Assembly: GCF_050436995.1 (NCBI RefSeq)
Contig: NC_134763.1
Span: 4,402,001-4,466,000 of the forward strand
Origin: Anticarsia gemmatalis
Lineage: Eukaryota; Arthropoda; Insecta; Lepidoptera; Erebidae
Direction: 5' to 3'
Length of the DNA stretch: 64,000 bases
Shown: positions 22,522-35,902 of the stretch, piece after piece
How positions within the stretch are numbered: position 1 is the first letter of the stretch
Layout of the letters: each line of letters starts with the position of its first letter
Position numbers and translations under genes: made by a program
The notes under the pieces: model-generated
What the model was told of the DNA's origin: nothing
Database searches by the model: none
The model's input: the letters and a program-made list of their open reading frames with translations, nothing else

Positions 22522-23358
22522 TTGCGCAGATGTAAGTTGGCAGTTTGTGTATTTGTCAAACCTAAATCCTCTTATTATTATTTTCTCTTTACAAAATTAA
22601 CATCAATATATGAGTTTGTTTTGATTTTACATCATATTTTTTGTTGTGTACATAATGTCATTTTGACAGGAATATTAATGTAGCCAGCGAAAAAAAAAAA
22701 ATTTTATAAATAAACTAAATATAGGCATTCTCGGGATATTAATATATTTTTTTTAAATCACATGCATTTATACGAACACCTTGGCAAAGCGTAAAAATCA
22801 CATTTTATTTACAAAATAACAATCTCTCGCTGGTGTTTGCTCTGATGGGCAACAAAAAGTCAACCCAAAAAACCGCAAAATAAAAAACCAATACAAAAGG
22901 TTTATAAATAATTTATCACTTTAGAGGACAAGCTATGTATAGATAAAAATCAAAATCAAAATACAAGTCCCTTACTCATATTGCTTACATGGGTATCGAA
23001 CCCAAAACTCCACCAATACACTTTTATCACTGCATCTGCACTGCAAAGACCATGACTTAGCCCATAAATTTCGTTAGGATACGAAACAGTAGAAGAGGAC
23101 AGGACTAATTTCATGTTTATATGGTGGGGACCAAGTCCTCAGCTTTCAAACAAAGATCACAGGCCCTTAACTTGAATCTCAGCTTGTAGCATAAACTGGG
23201 TATAATGTGAAGGAACCCAGTAATGGCACCAATAGTCTCAAATTTTGTTCAACCACTGCTGAATACTGTTATGACCATAAATAGGTACAGAGCAGCAAAT
23301 CATATTGTATTTGTTAATATCATAAAAAACAGAATACCTGTTTAAACTTATTTATTAA
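22522..23358. other. Intergenic region, PCD to XRCC3
   Basis: AT-rich. Contains the PCD upstream region and the XRCC3 3' untranslated region. A tRNA-like B-box in reverse (GGGTATCGAACCC, about 22991-23003) suggests an old SINE. No gene is supported. Confidence 0.45.
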
Positions 23359-24294
23359 CTAAAGTGTTTGAATTCCACAAGCATTTATGTAAAATTCAAC
23401 CATAGCATTAGGGAGATCAGGAGCAAACATTATTGAAAATTCTCTTACATAATTAGTAGCTGATGTGTCATCAGAATCAACAGTTTTCATTAATTTCTTA
23501 ATCATTATTCTAGTGGTCACCATGTTAGACCAGGCTAAACCTAATGAAGGAAGAACATTTGCAGTTTCATTAAAAGAAGCTGTTACCTGATTTATACAAA
23601 GAATTGCTATGCTATATTTCTGAGCTACTGCTGTTAATGAAATAGCAATCTCTCTAAGTTCTTCAGCTCTTTTAATATAATTTACACTCTCACATCTAAA
23701 TGGTGCTGCAATTGAATCAATAACTACTATTGACAACTCTGTTTTTTCTAACAACTTTGGTAGCCGCACACTTATACAAGCCAACAGATCGTTAGTTTCA
23801 GTTATATGTTCAACAAAAATGTTTTTTCCATAATCTACATTAACAGGATCGAACATAGGCAGATGTGTTTTCATTTCTTCAAATCTCTTTGTAGGAAATA
23901 AGTCTTCTGTACAGATGTAAACACTTCCTTTAGCCCAATTATTTAGAACTATCTGCAAAGCTAGCTGAGTCTTTCCACTTCCACTTTCACCATATATTTC
24001 TGTAATAGTACCTCTTCGGAGACCACCTTTTAATACTTCATCTATTGCTGTGCAGCCAGTATGAATTCGTGTATGTAGTAAACTATCTTCTTTTTTTAAA
24101 CAATCAGCAGTTACTATTTGAGGACACAAACTATCTGATACAATGTTTTTTACTACATTAATGTCATCAATGCTAAGGTTGGTGTATTTCTTTATATCCC
24201 AAACCGAGAGAATCAGTATTTGCTTCACAGTGGCTATTCCGGCCTTATCAAGAGCTTCCAAAATACCCAGCGGTAGTAAACTATTTAAGCTCAT
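23359..24294 (-). CDS. XRCC3: XRCC3-like RAD51 paralogue
   Basis: RecA-fold ATPase acting with other RAD51 paralogues in homologous recombination and meiotic repair in the nucleus; the Drosophila relative is spindle-B. A single uninterrupted exon encodes 311 residues from ATG 24294. An upstream ATG (24372) would add 26 hydrophobic residues that do not look like the family N-terminus. Visible are an N-terminal helix-hairpin-like region (about 5-55), Walker A GESGSGKTQ (102-110), a VYICTEDLFPTKR strand matching the XRCC3 signature, Walker B LSIVVIDSIAAPFRCE, and CINQVT. This combination, with IDS(V/I)AAPFRCE in particular, is characteristic of XRCC3 rather than RAD51 or DMC1. The gene is intronless, unlike most neighbours. 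It is divergent from the ANCHR gene, with about 400 bases between the start codons. Confidence 0.92.
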   Translation of the reverse strand: MSLNSLLPLGILEALDKAGIATVKQILILSVWDIKKYTNLSIDDINVVKNIVSDSLCPQIVTADCLKKEDSLLHTRIHTGCTAIDEVLKGGLRRGTITEIYGESGSGKTQLALQIVLNNWAKGSVYICTEDLFPTKRFEEMKTHLPMFDPVNVDYGKNIFVEHITETNDLLACISVRLPKLLEKTELSIVVIDSIAAPFRCESVNYIKRAEELREIAISLTAVAQKYSIAILCINQVTASFNETANVLPSLGLAWSNMVTTRIMIKKLMKTVDSDDTSATNYVREFSIMFAPDLPNAMVEFYINACGIQTL

Positions 24295-24693
24295 CGTAAA
24301 TACTCTATAACATACTGTGATAATACAAAAAAGCCGCCACAATAATATTATGATGTTTTTGTCGTTTGTCACAGTTGTTTATGTGTCAATGTCACGCTTG
24401 TGAAGTTAGTTGTCATTGTTGTTATTAGGCACTAATGCCGAGACGGCGCGACACAACTATAACTGTAGAAAAAAAAAAGTGTTCAATAACCGGTATCAAT
24501 CGCTATTTTACATGTACAATTTTTTACAGATCATTTCACATCTCTAAGATGTTCTTACATCTGACTCTGACATTTGACAGACTAGACAAGACTGACATTA
24601 TTGGTTAATCCTCGAAATCCGATATTTATTTATCAACAGCAAATTCGAACTGCAATAAAATAATTTCAAAGAAAGTTTGTGGTTCCATTCAAC
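24295..24693. promoter_or_regulatory. Putative bidirectional promoter, XRCC3 / ANCHR
   Basis: About 400 bases separate the divergent start codons of XRCC3 (-) and ANCHR (+). The stretch must contain both 5' ends. No specific core element was identified. The shared-promoter idea is an inference from spacing. Confidence 0.4.
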
Positions 24694-26555
24694 ATGTCGT
24701 GTAACTCATGTGCAAAATCTTATTCATTGCTTCGCAAAGAGGTGCGTAGAGTGGTTTGAATGTACTTTTATATTGGTATTGTATTATTTACAAAACTGTA
24801 CTATAAATACGTATTTTGTTTCTAGAAAGGTTGCCCTGGTTGTGGCTTCAGTTACTGTTCGAAATGTTTAGATTACAAAATATTTGTTCCCAAGCTAAAC
24901 GCCGAAGCTAAGGTAAGATACTCAAGCTATAAATCAACCAAATACAAAGGTTCGTCCTTGTTGAAAAGATGAGTGACTCATTCAACTTTTGCAGGTTTGT
25001 GGCAAATGTAAAAGAGCAGCTTCAAATCCCAATGAAACAAAAACAGTAGTGGAACCACCTAAAGCATATTACAGGTGTGATTTATTCTTTAATCTAAAAT
25101 ATTTAAGCTACATAGTGAGTGTATAATGCACCCTCATATTGTAAACCTGTTTATCTAGCTATAACCGAAAAAAATAGAACTGACTGTAATTGTAATTGTA
25201 TTTTAGAAGATTAGGAGTCATGTATGATAAACAAGAGACAAATAAAATTAGTGATAGTAACGCAGATCCTATAGATCAAACTATTTCGGAGAGATTGCAA
25301 AAGCTTAAAGAAGACAGAGATGTGCCCATGACAACAGATGAACAAATAAAGAGTAGACTGCAAAATATCAAAGGTGAAATGCCTTCCACATCAGATGCAG
25401 AGATACAAGAACGCCTTGCTAAGTTAAGAGGGATGCCAGTTATAAGCATGACTAGCAAGGTAACAAAACATTGTACTACAAGTGACTACAACATTTTATT
25501 GTCTTATTACTGGGCAAAGGCCTCCCCCACAGTTTTCTGCTGTAGCCTATCTCTGTCAGTTTAATTCCATTCTGGAAGGTGACACCTTCATGCAACTCAT
25601 CTTTCCATCTTTAACAGGGTGTACCTCATCACTGTCTCACAGTTAGCAGTCCACTTTATCCTTATTTATGCACATGAGTCATCAGCATTCAATATTGTAA
25701 CCCGTCCCAGTTCCACTTCAGCTTTATAAATAGAAAGAATCAATTTAACACGCACTTATTTACAGCCTGTGCTACTTCCTCCAGACACTAGGACAGAACA
25801 GGAACAAGCAAATGATTTGTTGAAGCAATACATGGAACAAACCACTATAGACACTCAATACAAAGATGAATTTGATAATCTTATCAGTGATATGGAATCA
25901 AGAATGCAAAAATTAAGGGGAACAGATTCCACAAATTCCAAAGATCAAAGTCAAGGCACTAATACAAAAGAAAGTGCAGAATCAGAAGATGAAGAAGAGG
26001 CTGTCAAAAAGATTGTTGAAAAGGTATTTAAGATTTTTCCTTCATTATCAAAATCTGCACAAACTTTAAATGTCACTCTTAAGGTTCCATATAAACAAAC
26101 TCCCCCTATTATTAAGACTTTGCTGTCTGTCACCACTCCGTATCTCATAAACTGTGATAGACTATTGAAATTTTCATAGATGATGTATTTCTGTTGCTGC
26201 CATAACAACAAATACTTAAAAACCATACCATAAAAAATTCAGGGGTTCATAAACAACATACATAATTTATTGCCGATTTCACAATAATGTCCTTTGTGTG
26301 GGAGTCCAATACACTCTAAGCCAGTTTTTACAAGGTGATGTTATTTTACAGATTAAAGCAGAATCTTTGATAGAAGATGACATTGCCCCTTCAACCAATG
26401 ATGAGCTACCATTTTGTGAAATTTGTAATGAAGATGCAAGAATGAGGTGCCTTGGGTGCAGGTACCTGTTTTGTAAAAGATGTTTTATGGAACACAAAGA
26501 TGATGATGATGGTTGTAATAGATATGAACCTTATCAAGCACCAAGGCAACATTAA
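24694..26555 (+). CDS. ZFYVE19: ANCHR / ZFYVE19-like abscission checkpoint regulator
   Basis: Homologue of the abscission/NoCut checkpoint regulator, which holds VPS4 at the midbody until chromatin is cleared. Six exons: 24694-24741, 24826-24912, 24995-25074, 25207-25459, 25766-26023, 26352-26555; 309 residues. The N-terminal FYVE-type zinc finger has CxxC pairs at C3/C6, C19/C22, C27/C30 and C47/C50. The middle is charged and coiled-coil-like, with repeated RLQKL/RLAKL segments that in this family include the MIT-interacting motif. An acidic stretch (SEDEEEA) follows. The C-terminal B-box-like zinc finger is FCEICNEDARMRCLGCRYLFCKRC split over about 24 residues, then a His/Asp-rich end. Tail to tail with TRNT1, 221 bases apart. 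Confidence 0.88.
25500..25690 (-). repeat. LINE-derived fragment in ANCHR intron 4
   Basis: Contains TTACTGGGCAAAGGCCTCCC followed by degenerate sequence. This is a segment I recognise from dispersed non-LTR retroelement remnants common in Lepidoptera, in reverse orientation. The exact limits are uncertain. Confidence 0.45.
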
Positions 26556-26776
26556 TATGTGCTAGCCTTTATATTAGTTACTAGTGAGATTAAATTATAT
26601 ATTAATGTTAAGTTTTAATTTTTTTTAATGCATAATTGAACAAAGGTTTCTATATCACAGTGCAGTATCAGTTTCACTTTTGTATCGCTTGTATTTTTCA
26701 CCATAAAATATTTATCTAATGCTTGCATACCACAGAAGTTAACTGATAAATATGTAATAAATAAAATATATTTTAT

Positions 26777-28696
26777 CTACTTAGCATGTTTTATTTTGTT
26801 ATTGTCAAATTCCTCAATAATGTTAGGTATATTCTTAACAAGATCATCTGCAGTTTGTTTGTACTCATTTTCAATCCACATATCTTTAAGGCGGCCTATG
26901 ATGGGTCCATACATTTTTCCTGGAGGTACTCCGGCTTCCTTGAGCATTTTACCAGTGATAGGAAATCGAGGAACTTCCCAGTTGTTAAATTGATTTAGAA
27001 GCTTTTCATCACCTCTGTACTTCAAGACTTCTTTAACATATTCAATAGCATCTTTTTGTTTTATTTTAGTGTTAAGAATTAACTTTTCATATGGTCTGGA
27101 AAAAAGGAAATATTTAAGTCAAAAGTAAGTTAGGTAGCATGAGAACATAATTGAAATTTATTATTATAGCACAATAGAGACTCACAGTAATGGTCTAGTG
27201 GATACTTTGTCTCCTCTGTGTTCCACTATAAAGTAAGTCATGTCTCTTTCATAACCAGATAGCTTGAGTCTATTCTGTAATAATGTAACCTCATCTAAGT
27301 CTAACAATAATGATGCCATGTAACTCATTGGGTGCAATTTCAGATGTTCAGCTCTTTTCAAGAGCCGCTCAAGCTCATCAATGTTTGGCGATGATGGTAA
27401 ACCTGTGTAAAACATATATCATAAAGTAAATTACAGTAAGAATCAAAATGTACAGTAATGTTAAAACAATGTAATTAGTAATTACCTATGTACTGGCTGA
27501 CTCCTACATTAATCATTGTTTTTAATAGATGACCTGCATAATTTCCTTGTAAGGTCTTTTTAAGTTCCACCCAAATCCTTTCACCAGATATATTTTGCAG
27601 ACCTTCAGCATTTTCTCTAAACACATTAAGTGTACTTTCTTCATGATAATCAGGCTGTTCAGCTATCCTACCATAAAAGCGAAAGTATCTCATTATCCTG
27701 AGATAGTCCTCCTTGACCCTAATGTCAGGGTCTCCAACAAAGGCTACCCTTCTTTTCTGTAAATCTTCATACCCAAAAAAGTAGTCATATACAGAGCCAT
27801 CAAATCCTGTAAAAATTGAAAAATATTTTATCATACAATTTAAGACATGATTTTAAATGTACAACTGAAAGCAAACATATTATTCGAATATTTACTAACC
27901 CAAGAACATAGAGTTAATTGTAAGATCTCTCCTATTAGCATCTAATTTCCAGTCTGTGGTAAATTCGACTTCTGCATGTCGTCCATCTGTGACTTTGTCT
28001 ATCCTCAGTGTGGTCACTTCAAAACTCTCCTTGTCATTAAGTCTTGCAGTAATTGTGCCATGTTTTTCACCATTAGCATTGATCATTCTTACATTCTCTG
28101 CAGTAAACATGTCTTTCATTTGCTGTGGAGTAGCAGTTGTGGCAAAATCCAGGTCTTTTGGACACATGCCCATTAGCAAGTCCCTAAAATAAAATTTTTG
28201 AATTACTGTTTTTGTAAATTACAATGTCAAAAACTTTAATCATAAGCAGGAATATTCAATAAGAACTTCAGATTACCTTACTGCTCCACCAGCTACTCTT
28301 ATTTCATATTGGTATTTATCAAATAATCTCTTCAGTTCCAATACTTCAGGAGTAAAAATACTTTTGAACACTGCAGATTCCAACTTCATAACAATGGGGT
28401 TTTCCCGACTTTTGAGATCCATGTCTATTCTACTTCGTTTATATCTTGAACTAAGTGTTTTCTTGCCTAAAGTACACACCTAGAAACAAGGAAAAGTTAG
28501 TAGTAACTATTAGCAACCACCAAACAGCACATTGACTGATTTTTAAGCTGCTGACCAACTATTATTTTAGTTCTGCAAGACTTCAACGAAAAGAACTTAA
28601 CCTATAGATTATACAGGTTACGAATACGTTTTGTCATATTACCCGTTTCGGAAAGAAATGTATCAACTTGGAGAATCCTACAGATACGGTGTACAT
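26777..28696 (-). CDS. TRNT1: CCA-adding tRNA nucleotidyltransferase
   Basis: Adds the CCA end to nuclear and mitochondrial tRNAs. Six exons: 28696-28643, 28479-28277, 28183-27900, 27806-27486, 27402-27186, 27095-26777; 465 residues. Class II nucleotidyltransferase motifs are present: GGAVRD, catalytic DLD in CPKDLDFATT, RRDLTINSM, and EDYLRIMRYFRFYGR, which helps select CTP/ATP. The first exon (18 codons, GTAATA donor) was not obvious as an ORF; it was placed because exon 2 opens at a good acceptor with no ATG and this exon supplies one in phase. The resulting N-terminus (MYTVSVGFSKLIHFFPKR...) is basic and hydroxylated with no acidic residue, like a mitochondrial presequence. Internal ATG codon 38 (28422-28420) would give a cytosolic/nuclear form of usual length. 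Confidence 0.92.
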
Positions 28697-29433
28697 AACG
28701 TAACAATATTTTACAATAATTTACATGTGAATTAAATCAATCAAAACATGTGAGTGACATCTGTCATCTTCCAGCCAGCTAAATGTCACTGTCAGATCGA
28801 GAGCTACAATGACAACTGACACGGAAAAAATGTAAAAAAAGCAAAAATACTACGTTCCGAAATATAATTTTACTTCGCTGGTGTGTTACCAGCTGTATCG
28901 GCCTGAATTAAATTGAATAAGGTATCTGAGACTCTTTTTAACTAAGGATCTAACTTTAGTGCACTTAGGTACCATTGCATTGCATATTTGTTAATATTGC
29001 AAAACACTTCGCCATTCCCTTAAATTATTGAACTTAGCGTTTAATTTATTATAGCCTGTCTCCGTGGCGCAGTGGTTAAGGTCGCCATGCCTCTACCATT
29101 GCGTTAGGAGGTTCGATTTCCACACAGAACAAATATTTCTGCGATCCACAAGTACCTAGTTATTTCAAGTGTGGTTGTTCTTGGTACCCGTAGTTTGTAT
29201 GTTTGAAAAATCCCCGCGACGCAAGAGCAAATCTTAGGAAGAGAGTTATTAAAAAAAACGAAGAGCAATACAGATAAATTGCTAAGTGTGCATGAATCAT
29301 AAACTCCGCGTATACGGAGTCAGAACAAAAATGAAGCTAGGAGAGAAAAACACATATTGGTGTCTACCTTTATTGGATAAAATACAGTTCAATAATTACA
29401 CAAAGTTGACTTATGGCAGAACCTATTCTATTG
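28697..29433. other. Intergenic region, TRNT1 to SRP54 3' end
   Basis: Upstream sequence of TRNT1 followed by the SRP54 3' untranslated region. It contains a tRNA-derived SINE, listed separately. No gene is seen. Confidence 0.5.
29054..29180 (+). repeat. tRNA-derived SINE
   Basis: An A-box-like TGGCGCAGTGGTTAAGG and a B-box-like GAGGTTCGATTTCC lie about 45 bases apart, as in RNA polymerase III promoters. The flanks cannot pair into an acceptor stem, so it is a SINE head rather than a tRNA gene. Its tail probably continues to the A-rich run near 29255. Confidence 0.7.
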
Positions 29434-32141
29434 TCATTTGCCACCCATTAAACTATTCATCCCACTGGAGCCCTGCTGCAACTGTCTCATCATGTTGTGT
29501 AGACCAGTCATGCCGCCCATTTGTTGTAGAATACGGGGATCCATCATCTTGGCCATCTGTTGATTGAGTTTAACCATCTGGGTTTGGTTGACATTCTTAG
29601 CCATATCTCCTCCTTTGAACAATCCCTTGATTCCTCCCATCTTTTTCACAACCGCGGCAAACTTAGTGTACTGAGCAATCAAGTCCTTCACATCTCTTTC
29701 CGTAACGCCCGCACCTTGGGCTACTCGCGTGATTCTAGTAGGTTGTTTGGAAAAAAGTTTGGCTCCATCGCGATGGTCAAGTTCACCTTCATTCATTGAG
29801 TCCATAATTGTCATAAGCCTCTTCAGTTTAGCCATTGATTCTTGTTCACTGCCTTTTGACATAAGATCCTGAGAGAAGCCTGGTATCATACCCTAAAACA
29901 GCAACAACAATAAATTAGCCCAAGTTTTAGTCCATCAGTTTAGCTTAGCACTACAGCAAACATTTTTACTCACCATAATCTGTGAAAAGGGTCCCATTTT
30001 CATGATATTTTGGAATTGTTCGTACATAGCCCTCAGTGTGAATTGTCCGTGTTTAAGTTTTTCTAATAACTCATCATTATCATCAAGTTTAAGTTCATTT
30101 ACTTTATCCAGGAGACCCTCAATATCTCCCATGCCCAAAAGTTTGTTAATAAAAGGTTTTGTTTTAAATGGCTCTAAGTCATCAATGTGTTCTCCTGTAC
30201 CAATAAAGATAATAGGACTTTGGGTTGCTGCCACACTAAAACAAACAATATGGTTAGTGAGGTGAATACATATACCTTTAGTAATACCCTTAGGCATGGA
30301 ATTTTCTTGGAAATAGTGAGCAAATTGACCAGCATGCCAAATCAAGTATTAATGATCATATAGTTAAATATAATATTATTTCATTTGACAGATTTGTTTT
30401 TTAAAGGTCATTACACAACCAAGACAAGACAGACGCAAAAAACGACCAGGGCTGGAATTCTATAAGAGGGCTTTGCTCAGCAGTGGGACACAGAAATAGG
30501 CTAATTAAAAAAAAATACATCAATAAATTATAAAAATCTAATTACTCACGCTGACAATGCACCACCACCTTTAGCGTGACCATCTAACTTAGTGATAATA
30601 ACTGAACCAATGTCTACTCTCTCTTTGAAGGCGCGAGCTTGGGCTTCACAAGCTTGACCGATAGCAGCATCCATCACGAAAATAATGTTATCAGGTTTCT
30701 GAAAAAATAAAATTAACAAAATGTCTAAATAAATCAAAGTACAAAAAATTATTAAATAAAATATGACGGTGGTGGAAACAGCAATATTATCAATAAAATA
30801 TATACTGTATTACTAGTAAATTCTGAGCATATGTATAGTATTTCGTTATTTTCACTCACATAGTTTCAAAATTGATTGGAAGTGACAAAAGATGGATAGG
30901 AAATGATTATAGTTATACTTACAATGGCATTAGCAACTGCCAACATCTCCTCAAACAAAGACTCCTCCTGTTTGTGACGACCACTGGTGTCAACAATGAT
31001 CATTTCAAACCCTTCTTTTTTGAACATGTCCACTCCGGTTGTAGCTATCACCACAGGATCTACTTCTGTGTAACTAATAAAATATGCAATATTTTAAATT
31101 AAGAAAATAAATCATGCTTGACATGTGACAATATGTTAATATTATTGTGTTATAAATTTCTTTGTTACAGAACTTAAATAAATAAAGGAATATTCAAACC
31201 TTCCATAGAAAGGTATTCTGGCCTTGGTACAGTTCTGTTTGACCTGGTCGTAGGCACCAGCACGGAAAGTGTCAGCACATACAAGAGATGATTTCCAGTT
31301 CTTCCTCAAGTAGTGGTATGCAAGTTTGGTACATGTTGTTGTCTTACCAGAACCCTGCAGACCTACAAACATGATCACATTGGGTTTGCCCTTCACTGGC
31401 TGGTACGGTTTCACTCCAGGATCCACTAGCTGAAAAATATTTACTTACTTATATCACAAAAGTCAGTTTGAGCATCACCTTATTAACTATCTAATGAATA
31501 TGAAACTAAGTGTGACAAAAATATAACAACTCATTTTTTATAACTATAAAAAATGACATTGAGTAAGAGAAATCAAGCTATAAACTAGCATCTGAAGTTA
31601 TCTTACAATAACACGGATATAAAAAAATATAAAACAGTAGCTCATACATTATAGTAATACTAGTTGCTAGTAGAATAATATGGTTAGGAGATATAATATT
31701 ACAAAATAAATATACACTTACTTTCACAAGTTCCTTGAACACAGCTGACTGTATCATCCGGCGTTTGTTAAGCCCACCTGCCATTTCATCGAAATCAATG
31801 ACTGCCCTGACATTCTCGCGTAAGTTCTTGACCAAACGAATGTTTACATCAGCTTCTAGGAGTGCAGCACAAATTTGTTTCAGCATAGAATTTAAAACCT
31901 GCAAGAAATATATCATAAGCTAACTGATTTGCATTTCAAGATAGTAAAGAAGATTCTTAGAAGTAGATAACAGAATATAATAAAAACAACACTTCTTGAT
32001 GAGGACTTGCCACCCTAATGCCATTGTCACATGAATATTGAATATGATTATAAAAATACTCACTTCTTCATTGATGATGGTTGCTCTGCTTAGGGACTGC
32101 AAAGCAGTGGTAATTTTACGTCCTAAATCTGCTAAAACCAT
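29434..32141 (-). CDS. Srp54: Signal recognition particle 54 kDa protein
   Basis: GTPase subunit of SRP that binds signal peptides and 7SL RNA and targets ribosomes to the ER. Seven exons: 32141-32064, 31898-31722, 31429-31200, 31073-30923, 30698-30550, 30235-29974, 29892-29434; 501 residues, close to the human 504. The N domain starts MVLADLGRKI. The G1 motif GLQGSGKTTT spans residues 108-117. DTSGRHKQEE, TKLDGHAKGGGA and GTGEHIDDLEPF follow. The last two exons encode the methionine-rich M domain, with runs such as KMMDPRILQQMGG, and end in MNSLMGGK. Head to head with Rpt2. Confidence 0.97.
30432..30515 (+). repeat. LINE 3' end remnant in SRP54 intron 5
   Basis: CTTTGCTCAGCAGTGGGAC followed by an A-run. 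This phrase marks the 3' end of a family of lepidopteran non-LTR retroelements and lies in the intron between 30549 and 30236. Only the tail is left. Confidence 0.5.
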
Positions 32142-32742
32142 CTTGAATTATGTATAAATATTGGTTTTAATTGACAAAATTATGCAAAAATATTTTGTCA
32201 TCAGCTGTTGGAAGAAAAAATGTGTTTTTAACGAGAATGGATACAAAAAGTTATACACTTCTTAGACATTGTAATTAATTGTTTTCATATATAATACTCA
32301 ATGCCACAATCTGAATGATTTTAAAAGAATTCACAACACAACTTGATAGTATTTTTTTAGTCCATACATTAGAATGACATGAGGCGTACACGACGATCAG
32401 ACACGTCAAACGTCAATTGAGAACAAATCGAGTAATCTCGAACAGTTTTTAGGAATCTAGAACGATAACGCAAGCGCCTAAATTATTGAAGGAAAGTTAT
32501 TAATTTAGGTTTACAATTACTTGATTTAATAATGTTTCAATCATTCACCAAAATTATAGAACGTTTATTGGTAAAACTTTTAACTTCATCCAAAGCCAAT
32601 CGGTGAAGTCATCGAGAATATAATCTGTCTTTGAATATCTGTGGTTGAAATTCCGCTTTGTAATCATCCATCAGTTTACTGCAGCAGGCACTGAATTTAT
32701 TTGTGAGAATTAAACTGAAAGTGTATAGAATTTTAACTTGTA
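32142..32742. promoter_or_regulatory. Putative bidirectional promoter, SRP54 / Rpt2
   Basis: 601 bases between divergent start codons of two ubiquitously expressed genes. The 5' untranslated regions of both must lie here. No TATA element is evident at a convincing position. Confidence 0.4.
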
Positions 32743-35198
<2,456 letters not shown>

Positions 35199-35902
35199 AC
35201 TGTTTTCCATAGTTGTGTACTTGCACATTAATTGTCTCCATATTTTTTCTGAATAATAAAATATGTGTTGTATAACTATTTCGTACTTTTTTTTTATGTC
35301 CTTAAGCCATTTAGTGTTTAGTATTGAGAGTGAACGACCATAATTAAGTACTGAAACATTGTAGGGTTTATCATTAGCTAAAGACTTATTTACGATAAAT
35401 ATTCTATTTATTTTACAAACATTTATTACCACCCTTTAAACACTGAAAAATATAGGCATCTGGCGCACAGCACCATACATGAAACGAAAAGCAGTGTTCT
35501 CATCGCGGCTGGTGTGGCCATTTTATGCTTACTCACTGCTTCGGTACCTAGTTATGTTATCGTGTAGTAAATTTATTCCCCTACGGATTTATTGTTACGC
35601 TAATGAATTACACATACATATTTACAATATATTAAATTAAATCGAATAAATTTTGTTGTAATAGTTTCGAATTAGTTTAAAAAACAAATATAACCAAAGA
35701 CAAAGTTTATTTATCCTTGCCATAGACTCACAAAAGTGACAGTCAATTCCGTAGGTACGTCACTATTGCTTGCTAATCGGGACGTATGTACAAAAACGTA
35801 CGTTTGGAAAAAAGCTTTGTTTTTATTTTAAATAAAAGTGGGCCGCCTGCATTATAACGAATAAGTGGTATACAAAATGCTTGTGATCCAAAGGATTAAT
35901 GA
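35199..35902. other. Intergenic region, Rpt2 to presenilin
   Basis: Rpt2 3' untranslated region with AATAAA at 35255-35260, then AT-rich sequence leading into the presenilin 5' end. No further feature is recognised. Confidence 0.5.

Noticed and set aside
24295..24372. Upstream ATG extension of XRCC3
   Set aside because: The added 26 residues are hydrophobic and unlike the family start; MSLNSLLPLG fits better.
29054..29131. Possible tRNA gene upstream of the SRP54 3' end
   Set aside because: Box elements only; no acceptor stem, imperfect T-arm, so called a SINE.
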